This document shows positions 24,493 through 36,748 of a stretch of 64,000 nucleotides of DNA, one piece after another. A program made the position numbers and the translations under genes. The notes below the pieces were generated by a model. The model worked only from the letters and a program-made list of their open reading frames with translations, was not told the DNA's origin and searched no databases. The stretch's first letter is position 1. Every line of letters begins with the position of its first letter. Source of the DNA: Torreya grandis (taxonomy: Eukaryota; Streptophyta; Pinopsida; Cupressales; Taxaceae); NCBI GenBank assembly GCA_037957365.1, contig JARHVA010001472.1, forward strand, positions 3,305,501 through 3,369,500, written 5' to 3'.

Positions 24493-24644
24493 CAACAATC
24501 TTGCAAATGGAGGGCAAAACACAAATATTTCAAGCCAAAATGAGATCTTATAGGTCAAAATGTGATCTTGCAAGGTAAAACATGAATGGGAATTAGTGAA
24601 ACATGAATGGAAAGAATGAGGAGGACGAGCGTTTTTTTTTGTTT

Positions 24645-24860
24645 TATAGTTTCAATAATGCATACACGTTATTTAAACTTATAGGAATGTTATGCGTTCT
24701 ATAACTTATACGTGTTCATATTAGTTTACATAATGTGTACACACTATTATTATAACACATACGCATTATTGTTTGGGAATCCTGAGTCATAACGCGTATG
24801 TGTTATAATAATAATTCATACATGTTATGTTATAACACATAGGTGTTATGGGTTATGTCC
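24645..24860. repeat. Palindrome block (right), related to 505-590
   Basis: Repeated inverted modules such as ATAACGCGTATGTGTTATAA, TATAACACATACGCATTAT and TTATAGGAATGTTATGCGTTC. Read on the minus strand, its inner edge (GCATTATTGAAACTATAAAAC) resembles the inner edge of the left block (GTTCCTTGAACTACAAAC), so the two blocks are inverted with respect to each other. Confidence 0.55.
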
Positions 24861-24892
24861 ATGGAATTGTCCTTGAACTACATGCACATACC

Positions 24893-27006
24893 TAGTCTAG
24901 ATGGTATGAACTTAATCAAGACCTACATAGAGTTGACAAGATTTTTGAGATAATATTGAATCAAAGAACAAACTTGGTATGAGTGATAGATTTGTCTTCA
25001 TGGAATTCTTTTGGATCAAATAGGCCTTGACATGAAGTTTCAAGTTCTAATGGTAGAGAACATAGTATGAGGAAATATAAGTCCTACATTTCATCCTTAC
25101 CAAGATGGAAGATGCATTACAAGAGCTAAAGATGGCATACAAAGATGCCAAGTAGGTCAAGTATGCCATGTGTCAAGGTAGTAACTTATAATTTCCCTTT
25201 AAGAAGTGGACTTGTAACTCCAAGACAAGAGATTCAGTTTCAAGAAGAATCAAGTCAGCCATGATGAGCTTTTATGCCATCCCTTATTGAGAACTTTACC
25301 AACACTTGGCTTAGTGCATTGAGAATAAGATGACAACACTTTTTGCATGCTTTATTGAGGGATACTCTTGTTTTTTAAGTGAAAAAAGGATTTTGGTAGT
25401 GTTCATGAGATTCCTACACATCCCCCCTCTCTCATTCATTCTTTTATATATTTAGTCTTGAATGGATTGTAAAGAGATCCTTCCAAGTTAGTATGGAGAA
25501 GCCCTACTAAACTTGATACTTGTTGTTGTTTTTGAAGTGAATACAAATTATTTTACCTTTTTCATATCATATTTAGTGTGTTCATGGTGAATTGGTGATT
25601 AATGATAGTGTTGAAGTTCAATCACCTTGCATTTGTCCTCTTCAATCTCATCTCTTTGTGAGTAGGTTATCTCTTGTAGGTCATATGGTGTGTATCAAAT
25701 GGTTATGCAACTGTTAACTATGGATTATCTTCATTCGTGCCTCATTATAGGACTTTTGATTTTCCCTCTTAGTTTATGTATTAGCTACAACCTCTATATT
25801 GAAAGACTTATGCTAGAGAGTTATTTGAAGTTGTGTGATCATATTCAACCTTGTCGTAGCTTTGTTATCAACTCATGGTCAAGAGGAGGAGACCTACAAT
25901 TTGGTGTATCACCCTTTTTCTATTTGCTTTCAGCTTTCTCTTTTCCTTTTCCTTACAATTTAAGTAGGTGTAGCATCAAATGAGCTATCTCTCTCTGGAG
26001 GTTCTCTCTAGTCGTAGGCCACCCACAACCTTAGAGAATTCCCATTGTGTCAATTGAGTGAGAATAATTGAAACACCTCCTCAAAGGGTAAAACTCAAAG
26101 TGACAACAATAACAACATCAAATAATAATATGCAAGGAAGGGGAGTAAAGAATAAGCCACATGAAAGGGTTAGAGGGAACAATGAGAGTTCAACACGGAC
26201 CTTAGAAAAGTTTACCAAACAAGTCTAAGGTAGAGATTTTTCCAATAAAATGAAACAATAAAAAGCATGGGGTCTTTGTAAATACCTCTACCTTTTTAAT
26301 GATTATTTTTATTTTAAAAACTTTGTTTCTCTAAAAAAACTGGAAAAAAATATTCATTTTTTCTAAAAATTAAAAAACACATAAAATTTTTTAAACTTAA
26401 AATGTTTTTTTTCCAAAAAAAAATGCTAAAATATTTTAAAAACTATGTGAAGTCCCTATAAAGCCCTTATGATTATAAATATTTTTAAGATTTATCAAAA
26501 ATCATAAGTAAATTAAAGAAACATATATTTTTTAAATTAAATAAAATTAGAGAGTTTAAAAAGTTAGTTTTTATTCTTTAAAAAAATTAAAATTTTCTAT
26601 ATTTTAAAAAAATTATCAAAAATATCTTAAATAACTTCTTTTACCCCTAAAAGAAAAAACAAATAAATAATTTTAAACCCCCACAACTAAAATCATTTAT
26701 TTTTTCTATATTTTAGAACTGAAATTTCGAAAAAAAAAACTGCAAAACCCCTAAAACTTAAATTTAGAAAAAAATATGTGGAGGAGGAAATAAGATGATT
26801 TTTGTGAAATAAAATAAAAGAGATAAAGATATATCTCAAAAGTGCTACAAATACTTACACTGAACTTTTGGCTTAAATATCATGTAAGAATAAAATATAT
26901 ATAAGTGTCCATATATTAAATTTAATTGTAAAACTAATTTATAACTTATATATTGAAAGTTATAATTCAAACATTAATTAATTAATTTTATATATATATA
27001 TATATA
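24893..27006. other. Gene-free, increasingly AT-rich DNA
   Basis: 24893-26250 holds only short chance frames. From about 26250 the sequence is dominated by A and T runs, with many poly-A and poly-T stretches. No element ends or coding homology were seen. Confidence 0.5.
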
Positions 27007-27158
27007 GGCTTATGAAAGAATTTGTATAAAAAAAATTATTTATATATATGAATTTGTATAAAAAAAATAATAATTATATATATATATATAATTATAATTT
27101 TTTTTATACAAATTCATATATATATATAATTTTTTTTATACAAATTCTTTCATAAACC
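27007..27158. repeat. 152-bp near-perfect inverted repeat (foldback or MITE-like)
   Basis: The arm GGCTTATGAAAGAATTTG at 27007 is mirrored by CAAATTCTTTCATAAACC ending at 27158. The arms are about 75 bp and almost fully complementary, with a (TA)n centre. Each arm contains the submodule GAATTTGTATAAAAAAAAT twice. No clear target duplication is visible because the flank is also (TA)n. Confidence 0.85.
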
Positions 27159-28045
27159 TCCCTCAAAATATTACATGAATACAAAAATTTATAAAAAATT
27201 ATATTCTCTTTTCTTTTTTTAATTAATTTAGGTTTTGACAAATTTAATTAAATGATTGAAAAATATATTTTTATTGCCTACTTTAAATAAAATCTTTTTT
27301 ATTATTTAAAAAAAATAGAAAATGAGAAATAATAAAACTTAAGTTAAAATCAAATCTTATATTTAAAAAAATACATATAACTATTTATATGAAATATTAT
27401 TTGAAGTATATATTATCCTTATATTACTATCACACCTTTAAAATTGTAAAAAAAATATAATCGATATTTAAAATAATTTAATATTAAAGATGTAAATATA
27501 AAATGTAATATTACTTTTTTTTTGGTTAAAATCAATGTATTGTAAAGAAAATTAAAAAATTATATTTTTATTTAATATTATTTTAAATATTCAAAATTAC
27601 TTATTATTCTTTTACATTAGATTCTTTCAATTAATATGTAGCTATTCTTTGTCAGTTGTATGTATATTTCTTTTTTTTTTATGTCCTATAAAAATTAATA
27701 CAATTATCTATTAAATACTTTAATAATTTGAATTTGAACTCTATTGATGTACAAATTAACACTTAACAAATATAAACTTAAGATAAATATGAAAGATCCA
27801 AAACAAAGATAACAAGGACCCCACTATCATATATTGTATAGTTCTAAAAAATACCTAAAACCTAAAAACGTAAGGAAAAGAGGGGAAAAAAATATAAAAT
27901 AATTAAACATACCAATAAAAACATAACATAATATGATAATCAACAAACATACAAAAATAATATACTTCTAAAATTAATAACTACTCCTTACAAAAATTAA
28001 TGTTTACATTACCCTTCCAAACATAAATTTGACTATATTCCACGT
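27159..28045. other. AT-rich, gene-free DNA
   Basis: Low-complexity A/T sequence. No conserved frame or known element was recognised. Confidence 0.5.
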
Positions 28046-28137
28046 AATTTTGTTGATCTCCTTATCAATCTAAATTTTGTTTATCTCCTTATCAACCTAA
28101 ATTTTGTTGATCTCCTTATCAATCTAAATTTTGTTGT
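28046..28137. repeat. 27-bp tandem repeat, about 3.4 copies
   Basis: The unit AATTTTGTTGATCTCCTTAT followed by CAATCTA starts at 28046, 28073, 28100 and 28127, exactly 27 bp apart, with two or three substitutions between units. Confidence 0.92.
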
Positions 28138-28168
28138 TTTGTCCTTCAATAGTCCAGCTTTGTTGTAT

Positions 28169-28438
28169 TAGATTCAAAATAGGCAAATCTGAGTCTTTTA
28201 GCAAGCTTAGTCAAAAAAAGGATTCTTAGTGAAGAAGAGTAATACCAAGAGAAATTAATAAACCACATAAGGAGCGAAAGTAATAAGTGCTCATTAAAGC
28301 AGATAATGATGACACAATAAGCCTTGAAAATGATGATCCAAAGGAGAAAAGATATTGAGACAAGGGGGATGATGGCACACTTAAAAATGGAAAGCCTCAT
28401 CATTAATAGATGTAGGGGAGTGAGGTGGCAAAGTGAGA
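28169..28438. repeat. Repeat R, copy 1, first segment
   Basis: Starts at TAGATTCAAAATAGGC and matches 40215-40480 closely (shared ACCACATAAGGAG, AATAAGTGCT, GATGATCCAAAGG, GGAAAGCCTCA). The match breaks at about 28438, where the GC/AT mosaic insert begins, and resumes at 30043. Confidence 0.85.
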
Positions 28439-30042
28439 ATCTGGGGAGGGTGAGGTCCCAGCCCCATCTATATATAGGGATTAATAAATCAATCTATCTA
28501 TGGGGTGGGGGTGAGCGTAGCGAAAATACATTTCTATGGCAACCCCATATAGATAGAGGGGCTCGTGGATGGAATAGATCTATAGGGCAATCGAGGGCCC
28601 CCCTATCTCCCCATATATAGAGAGGGGGCGGGCACTCAACCGTATCGTATATAAATACAATTAAGAATCTAAATCTAATTAATAATCTATAGTTAAGTTA
28701 AAGTTATCTATTTTGGGGGAGGGGGAGGGGGGTGAGCGTAGCGAATACCCAGATATAGAGCCCATTAAACTCCCCATATATATATAGAGGCACTTCACTT
28801 AACTTTATATGGTTGCCAAAAAAACTCTATACAGTTGCCAAAAAAACTCTATACAGTTGCCCCCCCTCCCCCCTCTATATAGATTGATTAACTATATACA
28901 GTTGCCAATAATATTCGCTACGCTCAAGATAATATTCGCTACTCCATCTATATATATGGGATAAGTCTCGATAGATATAGGGGGCTACTCCATCTATATA
29001 TATGGGAGTCCCAGAGGCGACCCTATATAGAGAGGGGGGGCTACGCTCTAGATAAGATCTATAGGGAGGGCCCCTCTAACTCGAGACATCCCATCCCATT
29101 CTATAGAGAGGGAGAGGGAGAGGGCCCCTATCTATATCTATATCTGGGAGAGGGGGCCCAAATATCTAGTAGATCTATATAGGGGGGGCCTCTATCTAAA
29201 CTAAATTCGAGACATCCCATCCCATCTAGATTCTATAGAGAGGGGAGAGGGCCACCATAGAAGTTGAATGGGCTAGATATTTGGGGAGAGGGGAGAGGGC
29301 CCCTATATATATCTAGAGTTAGAGGGGCCCTCCCTATATAGATTCTTATCTTGAGCGTAGCCCCCATTCTCTATATATTATCTTGTCTATCCCCTATAGA
29401 TAAATATGGGCCCCTATCTATCTTATCTCTTATCTTGAGCGTAGCCCCCCCCCCAATATATAGAGCCCCTCTCCCAATAGATAGGGTAGATCAGATCTCT
29501 ATAGGGCCAAAGAAACCCAAATAGATAGGGCTTGGGGGGGGGGCTCTCTATATATAGGAAACTAACTCAACTCCATCCCCATCTATAAAGAGGGGGAGGC
29601 CAAAGATAGAGTTAATCAATCAAATCTATATAGAGGGGCCAAAGAAACTCTATCTTAATCAATCAATCAATCTATATAGAAAGAAGAGGGGGGGGGAGGG
29701 GGGGAGGCCACCATATAGAGTTAATGGGCCCTGTTTATATAGAGGCCCCCCTCTAACTCTATCTAACTCTGTTTATATAGAGGTGGGGGGGAGGGTGGGG
29801 GCAACCCCAACCCTATAAAGCTAAGTTGAGTTAGTTTCCTATATATAGAGAGGGGCTCTATCTATTGGGGGAGGCCCCCCCTATATAGATCTAATAGATA
29901 TTTGGCCCCACCACTAGATAGGCCAAAGTCTCTCTCTATATGTTCCCCACTATATAGAGAGCCCCCCCCCAAGCCCTATCTATCTGGGTTTCTTTGGCCC
30001 TATCTAGATCTGATCTAACCCAGATAAAAATAGATAGGGCTT
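28439..30042. other. 1.6-kb mosaic of G/C runs and CTATATAGAG modules, inserted in repeat R
   Basis: The composition is unlike anything else in the window. Runs of G or C alternate with CTATATAGAG-like palindromic modules. The module GAGCGTAGC (or its complement) occurs at least six times, for example at 28512, 28733, 28918, 29042, 29352 and 29431. GAGACATCCCATCCCAT occurs twice (29083, 29209). A large imperfect inverted repeat links 29486-29570 with 29823-29852 and 29945-30012. No coding frame is conserved. It is bounded by repeat R on both sides, so it is an insertion of about 1604 bp. It could be organelle-derived DNA (some plant and algal mitochondria have such palindromic clusters), but I cannot identify a source. 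Confidence 0.75.
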
Positions 30043-30188
30043 GATTGCCATGATTAAATCATTTAGAATTTTAATTTTTCATTGTAAATCATTTTAAAAT
30101 TTTAGAATAAGTAAAATATGATTATGCATTATTATATGAAGAGTAAATTTAGATTTCTTTATTATGTAAGTGCTATGGTAAATAAAAA
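30043..30188. repeat. Repeat R, copy 1, second segment
   Basis: GATTGCCATGATTAAATCAT onward matches 40481-40640. It ends at 30188, where a truncated LTR begins. A last piece of R is found beyond that element at 35546-35581. Confidence 0.85.
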
Positions 30189-32028
30189 ACTAGTTTCAAA
30201 TAAATAACTTTACACTAACAACATATTATCCAATGACATTCAATCAATTATATCATTCTCTATTCATGTACTCTCTTTAACCTTCACAATACTCTCACAA
30301 GTTATCAATGCCAAAGTGTCATTGTATGAGGAATCAAAGCATAATGAAGATTTAAAATCACATCAAGACATTATACCTTCTTATAACATCCTTTTTTAAC
30401 CCTGCTTATGCAACTAATTCAGTTTATCTACTCACTTAATTTACACAAGTTCCTTTCTAACTTTAAACCCCTGCTAGCCCTGTTTAGGGGTAAACCTCCT
30501 TAGTTTGAAATGTCTACATGATTTCAAAACATAATGAGAACTTTTATTATAACCCATTTAGGTACTCTAGCTCCACCATTCCCCATTTGGCCATACTCCA
30601 CATGTATACCCTATTTTACCACAATCTTAGTCCCCAATTAGGCCTATTTAGCCTTGTTACAGACCTACAGTCCCAAAATGTATAGAATAATGAAGGTACA
30701 CATATGAAACCACACAAATCTCTTAGATATTGATAAATCAACCCTAAATACAAAATTTTGGCCTTGTTTGCCAATATAATCTCCTTCTACAACCAAGACC
30801 TTAAAATCTAGGGTTTCAAGAAACTATCTAGGCTAAGAATAAAAATAATTAAATATAATGAACAAAAATCAGTTTCAAATCAAACTAATTAATTGACCAA
30901 GTTTTTATGAGGTTCTTTAAAAATTTTCATTTAATGAGCTAACTCTCTCAACCCTCAAATCATTCATAATGAGAAAACTCAATCTTTCCAAACTGTATTC
31001 TACCTTAGGAAGTAGGGTTAAATAGGGTTCAATTATCTTTCAACATTTAAAGACTCTGTGACCAAAAAAAAATTCATCACCTTCCATAAATTTTCAAAAC
31101 CCTTTACAACTCTCTTTTTGATCAATGATGAGTTTCAACACAAAGACATGGTATACATAATTTTTGAGTTTTATGGATTATATGTTTACAAGGAGTAATA
31201 TCAATGTCCAACTTGAGAAAACAACTATTGACCAAATTTTTCCTAAATAAGAGTTCTCCAACTATTATTACGTATGTTTGACTTATAATTCTCCTCAAGA
31301 CTCAATTTAAGAAAGATTCAAACACTCAAACAATTGTTTCTTGAACAAAACTGTATGATTATATTTCCTATTGAGCAGGCTTGACAGTCTTCTCAAAGAT
31401 GACTAGTTTCCAATTCAATTTGGATCTCCTTGTCTCAATAAGAGAGTATAGTTTGATCACAATCAATATCAACAACATTAAAATAATATTACTTACCACA
31501 TTTTTATTCAAGCACACATGTTCTCTATTATAGTCATGCCATTTTAATACACATAGAAAATTGAGAACACAGTCATCCTTCCTTTTCAACAAGGTTTATC
31601 TCCATCTCCCTTTCTATATCATCCTCAAATGGGATGAGAGGTTAAAACCACCAAAAATTGAGTACCCACACTATATATTCCCTACATATGATCAAAAAAT
31701 CTTAAGACGAGATTCATAATTATTTCTTGATTAATATCTTTCAACAACCCCTAGACCTATGTAAGGTGATGAAACACCACCTCACACTTTACATGACATA
31801 TGTATGCAAAAACATCTTTAAGGACCTTTCGAGATACCTTATAGGTCTATTATAACATTTTTTTATCCATTACATATCATCAACACTCATTTAGACCAAC
31901 TAACACATTATGAAAATTTGAAAATCCTTTTTGGTGGGAAAACTAACTTTGAACTCAAATTCAAAATTTCACACACTTAAGACACATTTTAGACCATGTG
32001 TGATCTTTCGTAATATTCCCCTACATCA
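30189..32028 (-). repeat. 3' LTR, 5'-deleted on the plus-strand side
   Basis: Matches 33715-35545 with many substitutions. Starts at ACTAGTTTCAAA instead of the LTR end, so the outer 122 bp are gone. Ends CTACATCA. Confidence 0.85.
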
Positions 32029-32539
32029 TACTCCCAATGGGATAAATTTTTTGACACCCATATTCTTCTTGTTTCAAACTCTCATATAAGTGTGTGTGCT
32101 CTTGACTGCCACACTTGTACATTGTCTTGCCTCTTATTATCTTCCTCCATGCTATACTTACAATATACAACATATCATTAAAGAAAACATGTTTTTTTTA
32201 ATGCCCTTGAGGCATTATCCAACTATCCTTTCTACTTTCATGTTGTTCTTTTTCCCAAGCACCTTCATGTGCTTTGTATGATTCACTCTTCCTCTTTACA
32301 TCAGCCATCAATGCACCTTGGTCTACTCCTTGCATGTGTTCTCCTTCATCTACAACCTATAATTTAACCTCAACAAATACAACTTCTTCTTGTAAAGTGT
32401 CTCTTTTCACTTGACTTCTTCTTACCTTCATTAATGCCCTTATCTTGGACACCACTGCTACATTTTACAAGTCTATGTTTTCCTTGGTAACCTCCTTAAC
32501 CATTTATCTATACATTTGATGAGGATCAAATCCATATTA

Positions 32540-33223
32540 TTACTTCAAAGACTCAAACAAACCTGAATATGCCTCATACCTTTCCTTATGATGATGTCTC
32601 ATTACTCCTTTGGCTTCACTTGCATCCTCTTGAGTGAGGATCTCTTCCTTCTTCATGTTATCTTGCTTCCAAAATGGCTGACCTTTTTGCTCTTGTTCCA
32701 TCAATGTGACTCTAACTCGAGTCTCTTCTTCATCTTGACTTTTTTTTATCACCACTTGGTCATATGATTCCTCTTTTTGTTCCTTGAGCCTATGAATGGG
32801 CTCAACTATCTCTTCCTTATTTTCATCTCTCAAACCTGAATTCACACATACCAATACATCATTAGATTTTAAAACATAAGGCTTGATTGCCTCCTTGTCC
32901 TTCATCTTTTATCTTCTTCTCTTATACACTAATTTATTGATTGGCCACTTGAGTGGCTTATTTTTCATGACCCATCTAAGATGTGGGTTCACAATCTCTT
33001 TCAGCTGCTTTATCTTGGTCAGCATCTCATCCTTTTGTTGCCTCATCTCTGCCATCTCTTTCTCCATCTCAATCTTCTTCTTGGTGTCTTCATGAACCAT
33101 CTTCTCATTATGGTGCCTCTTCTTAACCTTGCACTTTTTCATTTTTTCTCTTTCTCTCCTCATCTCAACTAAGATGCATATCAATTCTTTATCTTCATTT
33201 GGACCTATTCTCCTTTCTAACAA
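32540..33223 (-). pseudogene. Charged coiled-coil protein encoded inside the element
   Basis: One minus-strand frame from the ATG at 33223 to a stop at 32540, about 227 codons, broken by a single TAA at 32909. The first part (about residues 20-85) is rich in Lys, Glu and Met with heptad-like spacing (EMRREREKMKKCK, EMEKEMAEMRQQKDEM), consistent with a coiled coil. The second part is Glu/Lys rich and ends YEAYSGLFESLK. A possible upstream portion starting near 33489 (MEGGYDKLTRYY) is frameshifted. I do not recognise the family. It lacks gag capsid and zinc-knuckle motifs, so it may be an element-specific protein or a captured host fragment. Confidence 0.6.
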
Positions 33224-33577
33224 GTCTTATCTTACTTGCCACATCATGACCTCATTTGGGTCTCTCTTGTCCTACTTATAGGACTCTCTCAGGCTCACAT
33301 ATGAGCTTCTTTATTGAGATTCTCAAGATCTCTTCTCCTTCTCTTCAATCATTCTTAGCTTAAGGGCTGTGCCACCTATTTTCTCATTTTCTTTCAACTT
33401 ATTTTTACCTCTCACATACTTGTAGCCTCTTCATTAGCATTCTTGTAATATCTTGTTAGCTTATCATAACCACCTTCCATTAATATTTCAACATATACTC
33501 AACCACAACATTAAATATTTACATAATAAAATCTTCATACACATGTAATCAAAACACACCTCAACCAGATCACTCAA

Positions 33578-33592
33578 GCTCTGATTACCAAA
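33578..33592 (-). other. Primer-binding site (copia-like)
   Basis: Directly adjoining the LTR, the minus strand reads TTTGGTAATCAGAGC, one inserted base away from the initiator-tRNA-Met-complementary TGGTATCAGAGC. Confidence 0.7.
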
Positions 33593-35545
33593 TGATGTAG
33601 AGCTCAAATCACACTTTCTTGTTTTTGTTCTCCTTATATAAACTTGTATCTTGGTGATGCTTATTTTTGAATTTCGGAATATGTAAGATAGAGGATCATG
33701 CTACACTAGTTTCAAATTAACTTTACACTAACAACATATTATCCAATGACATTTAATCAATTATATCATTCTTTCTTCATGTGCTCTCTTTAACTTTCAT
33801 AGTACTCTCATAATTTGTCAATGTCAAAGTGTCCTTACATGAGGAATCAAAGCATAATAAAGATTTAAAATCACATAAAGACCTTCTACCTTCTAATAAA
33901 ATCCTTTTGTAACCCTGCTTATGCCACTAATTTAGTTTATCTGCTTACTTACTTCACACAAGTTCCATTCTAACTTTAAACCCCAACTAGCCCTGTTTAG
34001 GGGTAAACCTCCTTAGTTTGAAATGTTTACAGACTTTCAAAACATACTTAGAAATTTTATTATAACCCATTTAGGTATTATATCTCCACCATTCCCCATT
34101 TGGCCATACTCCACATGCATACCCTATTTCACCACTATCTCAATCCCGAATTAGGCCTATTTAACCTTGTTATAGACCTACAGTCCCAAAAAATATAGAA
34201 TAATGAAGGTACAGATCTGAATCCATAAAAACTCTTAGATATGGATAAATCAACCCTAATGACAAATTTTGGGTTTTTTTGGCTAGTGAAATCTCCTTCT
34301 ACAACCAAAATCCTAAAAGCCAAGGTTTCAAGCAACTATCTAGGCCAAAAATGCAAATAATTGAATATAATGAACAAAAATTAGTTTCAAATCAAACCAA
34401 TGACTGGACCAAGTCTATATGAGGTTCTCTCAACTTTTTATGTTTAATGATCTAACTCTCTCAACCCTCAAATTATTCACAATGAGAAAACTTAATCTTT
34501 CCAAACTATATTTTGAATTAGGAAACATGGCTAAACATGGTTTCATTATCTTTCAACATTTAAAGACTCTATGACCAAAAAAAGGTTATCATCACCTTCC
34601 ATAAATTTTATAAACCCTTTACAACTCTTTTTCTTATCAATGACAAGTTTCAACACAAAGACACAATATACAAGATTTTTTGAGTTTTATGGATTGTATG
34701 TTTACAAGGAGTAATATCAATGTCCAACTTAAGCAAAACAACTATTGACCAAATGTTTCCTAAACAACATTTCTCCAACTATTCTTATTTATGTTTCACT
34801 TATAATTCTCCTCAGGACTCAAGTGAATAAAGATACAAACACTCAAATAATTGTTTCTTGAACAAAATTGAATGATCATATTTTTTGTTTAGCAAGATTG
34901 ATAATCTTTTCAAAGGTGACTAGTTTCCAATTCAATTTGGATATCCCTATCTTGATAAGATAATATAGTTTGATCATAATCAATATCAACAACATTACAA
35001 CAAGATTAATCACCACATTGTTCATTCAATCACACATATGCTCTATTTCAACCATGCCATTTCAATACACACAAAAATTTGAGAACACAGTCATCCTTCC
35101 TTTTCAATAAGGTTTATCTCCATCTCCCTTTCTCTATCATCCTTGAATGGTATGAGAGGTTACAACCACAAAAAACTGACTACCCACACTATATATTTTC
35201 TACCTGTGACCAAAAACTCTTAAAACAAGATTCATAATTGTTTCTTGATCAAGATCTTTCAACAACCCCTAGACCTACGTAGGGTGGTGGACTGCCACCT
35301 CACACTTTACATGGCATATGTATTCAAAACCATCTTTAAGGACCTCTCAAGAGACCTTATAGGTCTATTAAAACATTTTGTATTCATTACATATCATCAA
35401 CACTCATTTAGACCAACTAATACATTATGAAAATTTGAAAATCCCTTTTGGCAAAAATACTAACTTTGAACTCAAATTCAAATTTGCACACACTTAAGAC
35501 ACATTCCAGATCTTCTGTGAGCTTTCCTAAGATGACCCTGTATCA
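33593..35545 (-). repeat. 5' LTR of the copia-like element
   Basis: 1953 bp, TGATGTAGAGC at one end and CCTGTATCA at the other. Followed at 35546 by the last piece of repeat R. Confidence 0.85.
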
Positions 35546-35822
35546 ATTTAGTTATAAATGAAGTAGGAATAATGATTAAAAAATATTTTTCCTTTCCTAT
35601 TCCAGAAGTAAAAGATAAATAATTAGGGGGAATACTTATTTTGTGCTTCTTCATCTCCTCATAAAGAATATAAAGCTTCTTAAAGCATATAAAATTAAAA
35701 TGTTCTTTGGCCTGATCTTTATAGAATGGAGAACAGTAATTTAGAGATCCAAGGAATCTTTGTAATTGGGTTTTGTCTTTTATTTCATCTGGGAATCTTT
35801 TTAAAGACTAAAAAATATGGGG

Positions 35823-36342
35823 TTATAATGTAATCTTATTTTGACATATATTTAACCCAAAAAATTCAATCTCTATTTTTCCTATCTCCATTTTATTGTC
35901 ACTTAAAACCAACCCATTCTGGTTACAAAGATCAACAAATTCTTTCAAATGTATAAGATGACTATTTAAATCTTTTAAAAGAACTAATATATCATCAATA
36001 TAGATAGCAAAATGTTTAGCATGGCCAAAGATCCCATCCATCCTTTTTTTGAAATTCAGAGGGAGCATTTTTCAGGTCAAAAGGCATAACCTTCCACTCA
36101 TAATGCCTATCAAAGACTGGTAAGACAAATGTAGTTTTATAAGTATCCTTAGGTTCTACTACAATTTGCCAAAATCCAATTTTGAAATCAAACTTAGAAA
36201 AAACACAGCATTCCTTCAGCTTGTTGATAAGAACAGTCTTGTTATGAATTAGATGTCTGATAGGTATAAGCCAATCATTGAGATTTTTATAATTTATTAC
36301 CAGTCTCATTTTCCCTCTTCTTTTTTTTGAGTGTTTATTCAC
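35823..36342 (-). pseudogene. Endogenous caulimovirid reverse transcriptase fragment
   Basis: Minus-strand coding in two frames: 36342-36016, then after a frameshift 36068-35823. Visible RT motifs are INYKNLND, VFSKFDFKIGFWQI, YEWKVMPFDLKNAPSEFQ, the active-site-type YIDDILV, and the downstream KMEIGKIEIEFFGLNI. These wordings fit plant pararetroviruses (Caulimoviridae) better than Ty3/gypsy, whose motifs differ (for example FRDLN, YHQI). Decayed sequence continues to about 35590, where an RT-connection segment is faintly visible, but RNase H is not. The fragment is non-functional: frameshift, stops and truncated 3' end. Confidence 0.85.
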
Positions 36343-36748
36343 ATAAAATGCAGGAGAAGCCCATTTACTATGGATTTTCTATATCAAATCTTTTTGTAAT
36401 AATTCTTTGATCTCTTCTTCTCCTATTTTAACTTGAGATGGGGAGAAAGGGATAGTGTTAGATTTGATACCTCAGGTATGATCAATGCCAAGTTTTAGAT
36501 CAAGAGAAATAATATATTTACACTTATTCCAAAACCTTTTGGGATCATTATCACAAAATACTTTGATCTTTGTTATGACAGTATTTAGGATATCTTTTCT
36601 CTTTTAAAAATCTTGTACTATCTTGTAAATCTTCATCTATAGTTTTATATCTTCTTCTTCATGGGGTCTTGTGGCAATTCTTACAATTGCATGGGTTTTT
36701 CTAGGAATTTGGTGTTCATTACCAAAGAAGTTTAAAGACAAGTGCTTT

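Larger units (their letters stand above)
30189..35545 (-). mobile_element. Non-autonomous copia-like LTR element with coiled-coil ORF
   Basis: Two long LTRs (30189-32028 and 33593-35545) enclose 1.56 kb. The intact LTR begins TGATGTAG and the other ends CTACATCA, giving matching inverted ends. On the minus strand the bases after the right LTR, TTTGGTAATCAGAGCTTGAG, resemble the copia methionine-tRNA primer site TGGTATCAGAGC. ATTGGGAGTA precedes the left LTR as a short polypurine tract. No pol domain is present. The left LTR lacks 122 bp, and 190 bp of repeat R (40641-40830 in the other copy) are missing at the insertion site, so a deletion has removed that edge. Confidence 0.8.

Noticed and set aside
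25690..25983. 97-codon frame
   Set aside because: Hydrophobic chance frame with no motif, no coding context and no homologue I can recognise.
28146..28620. Two overlapping frames at the start of repeat R and the mosaic insert
   Set aside because: They cross the R/insert junction and are not open in R copy 2.
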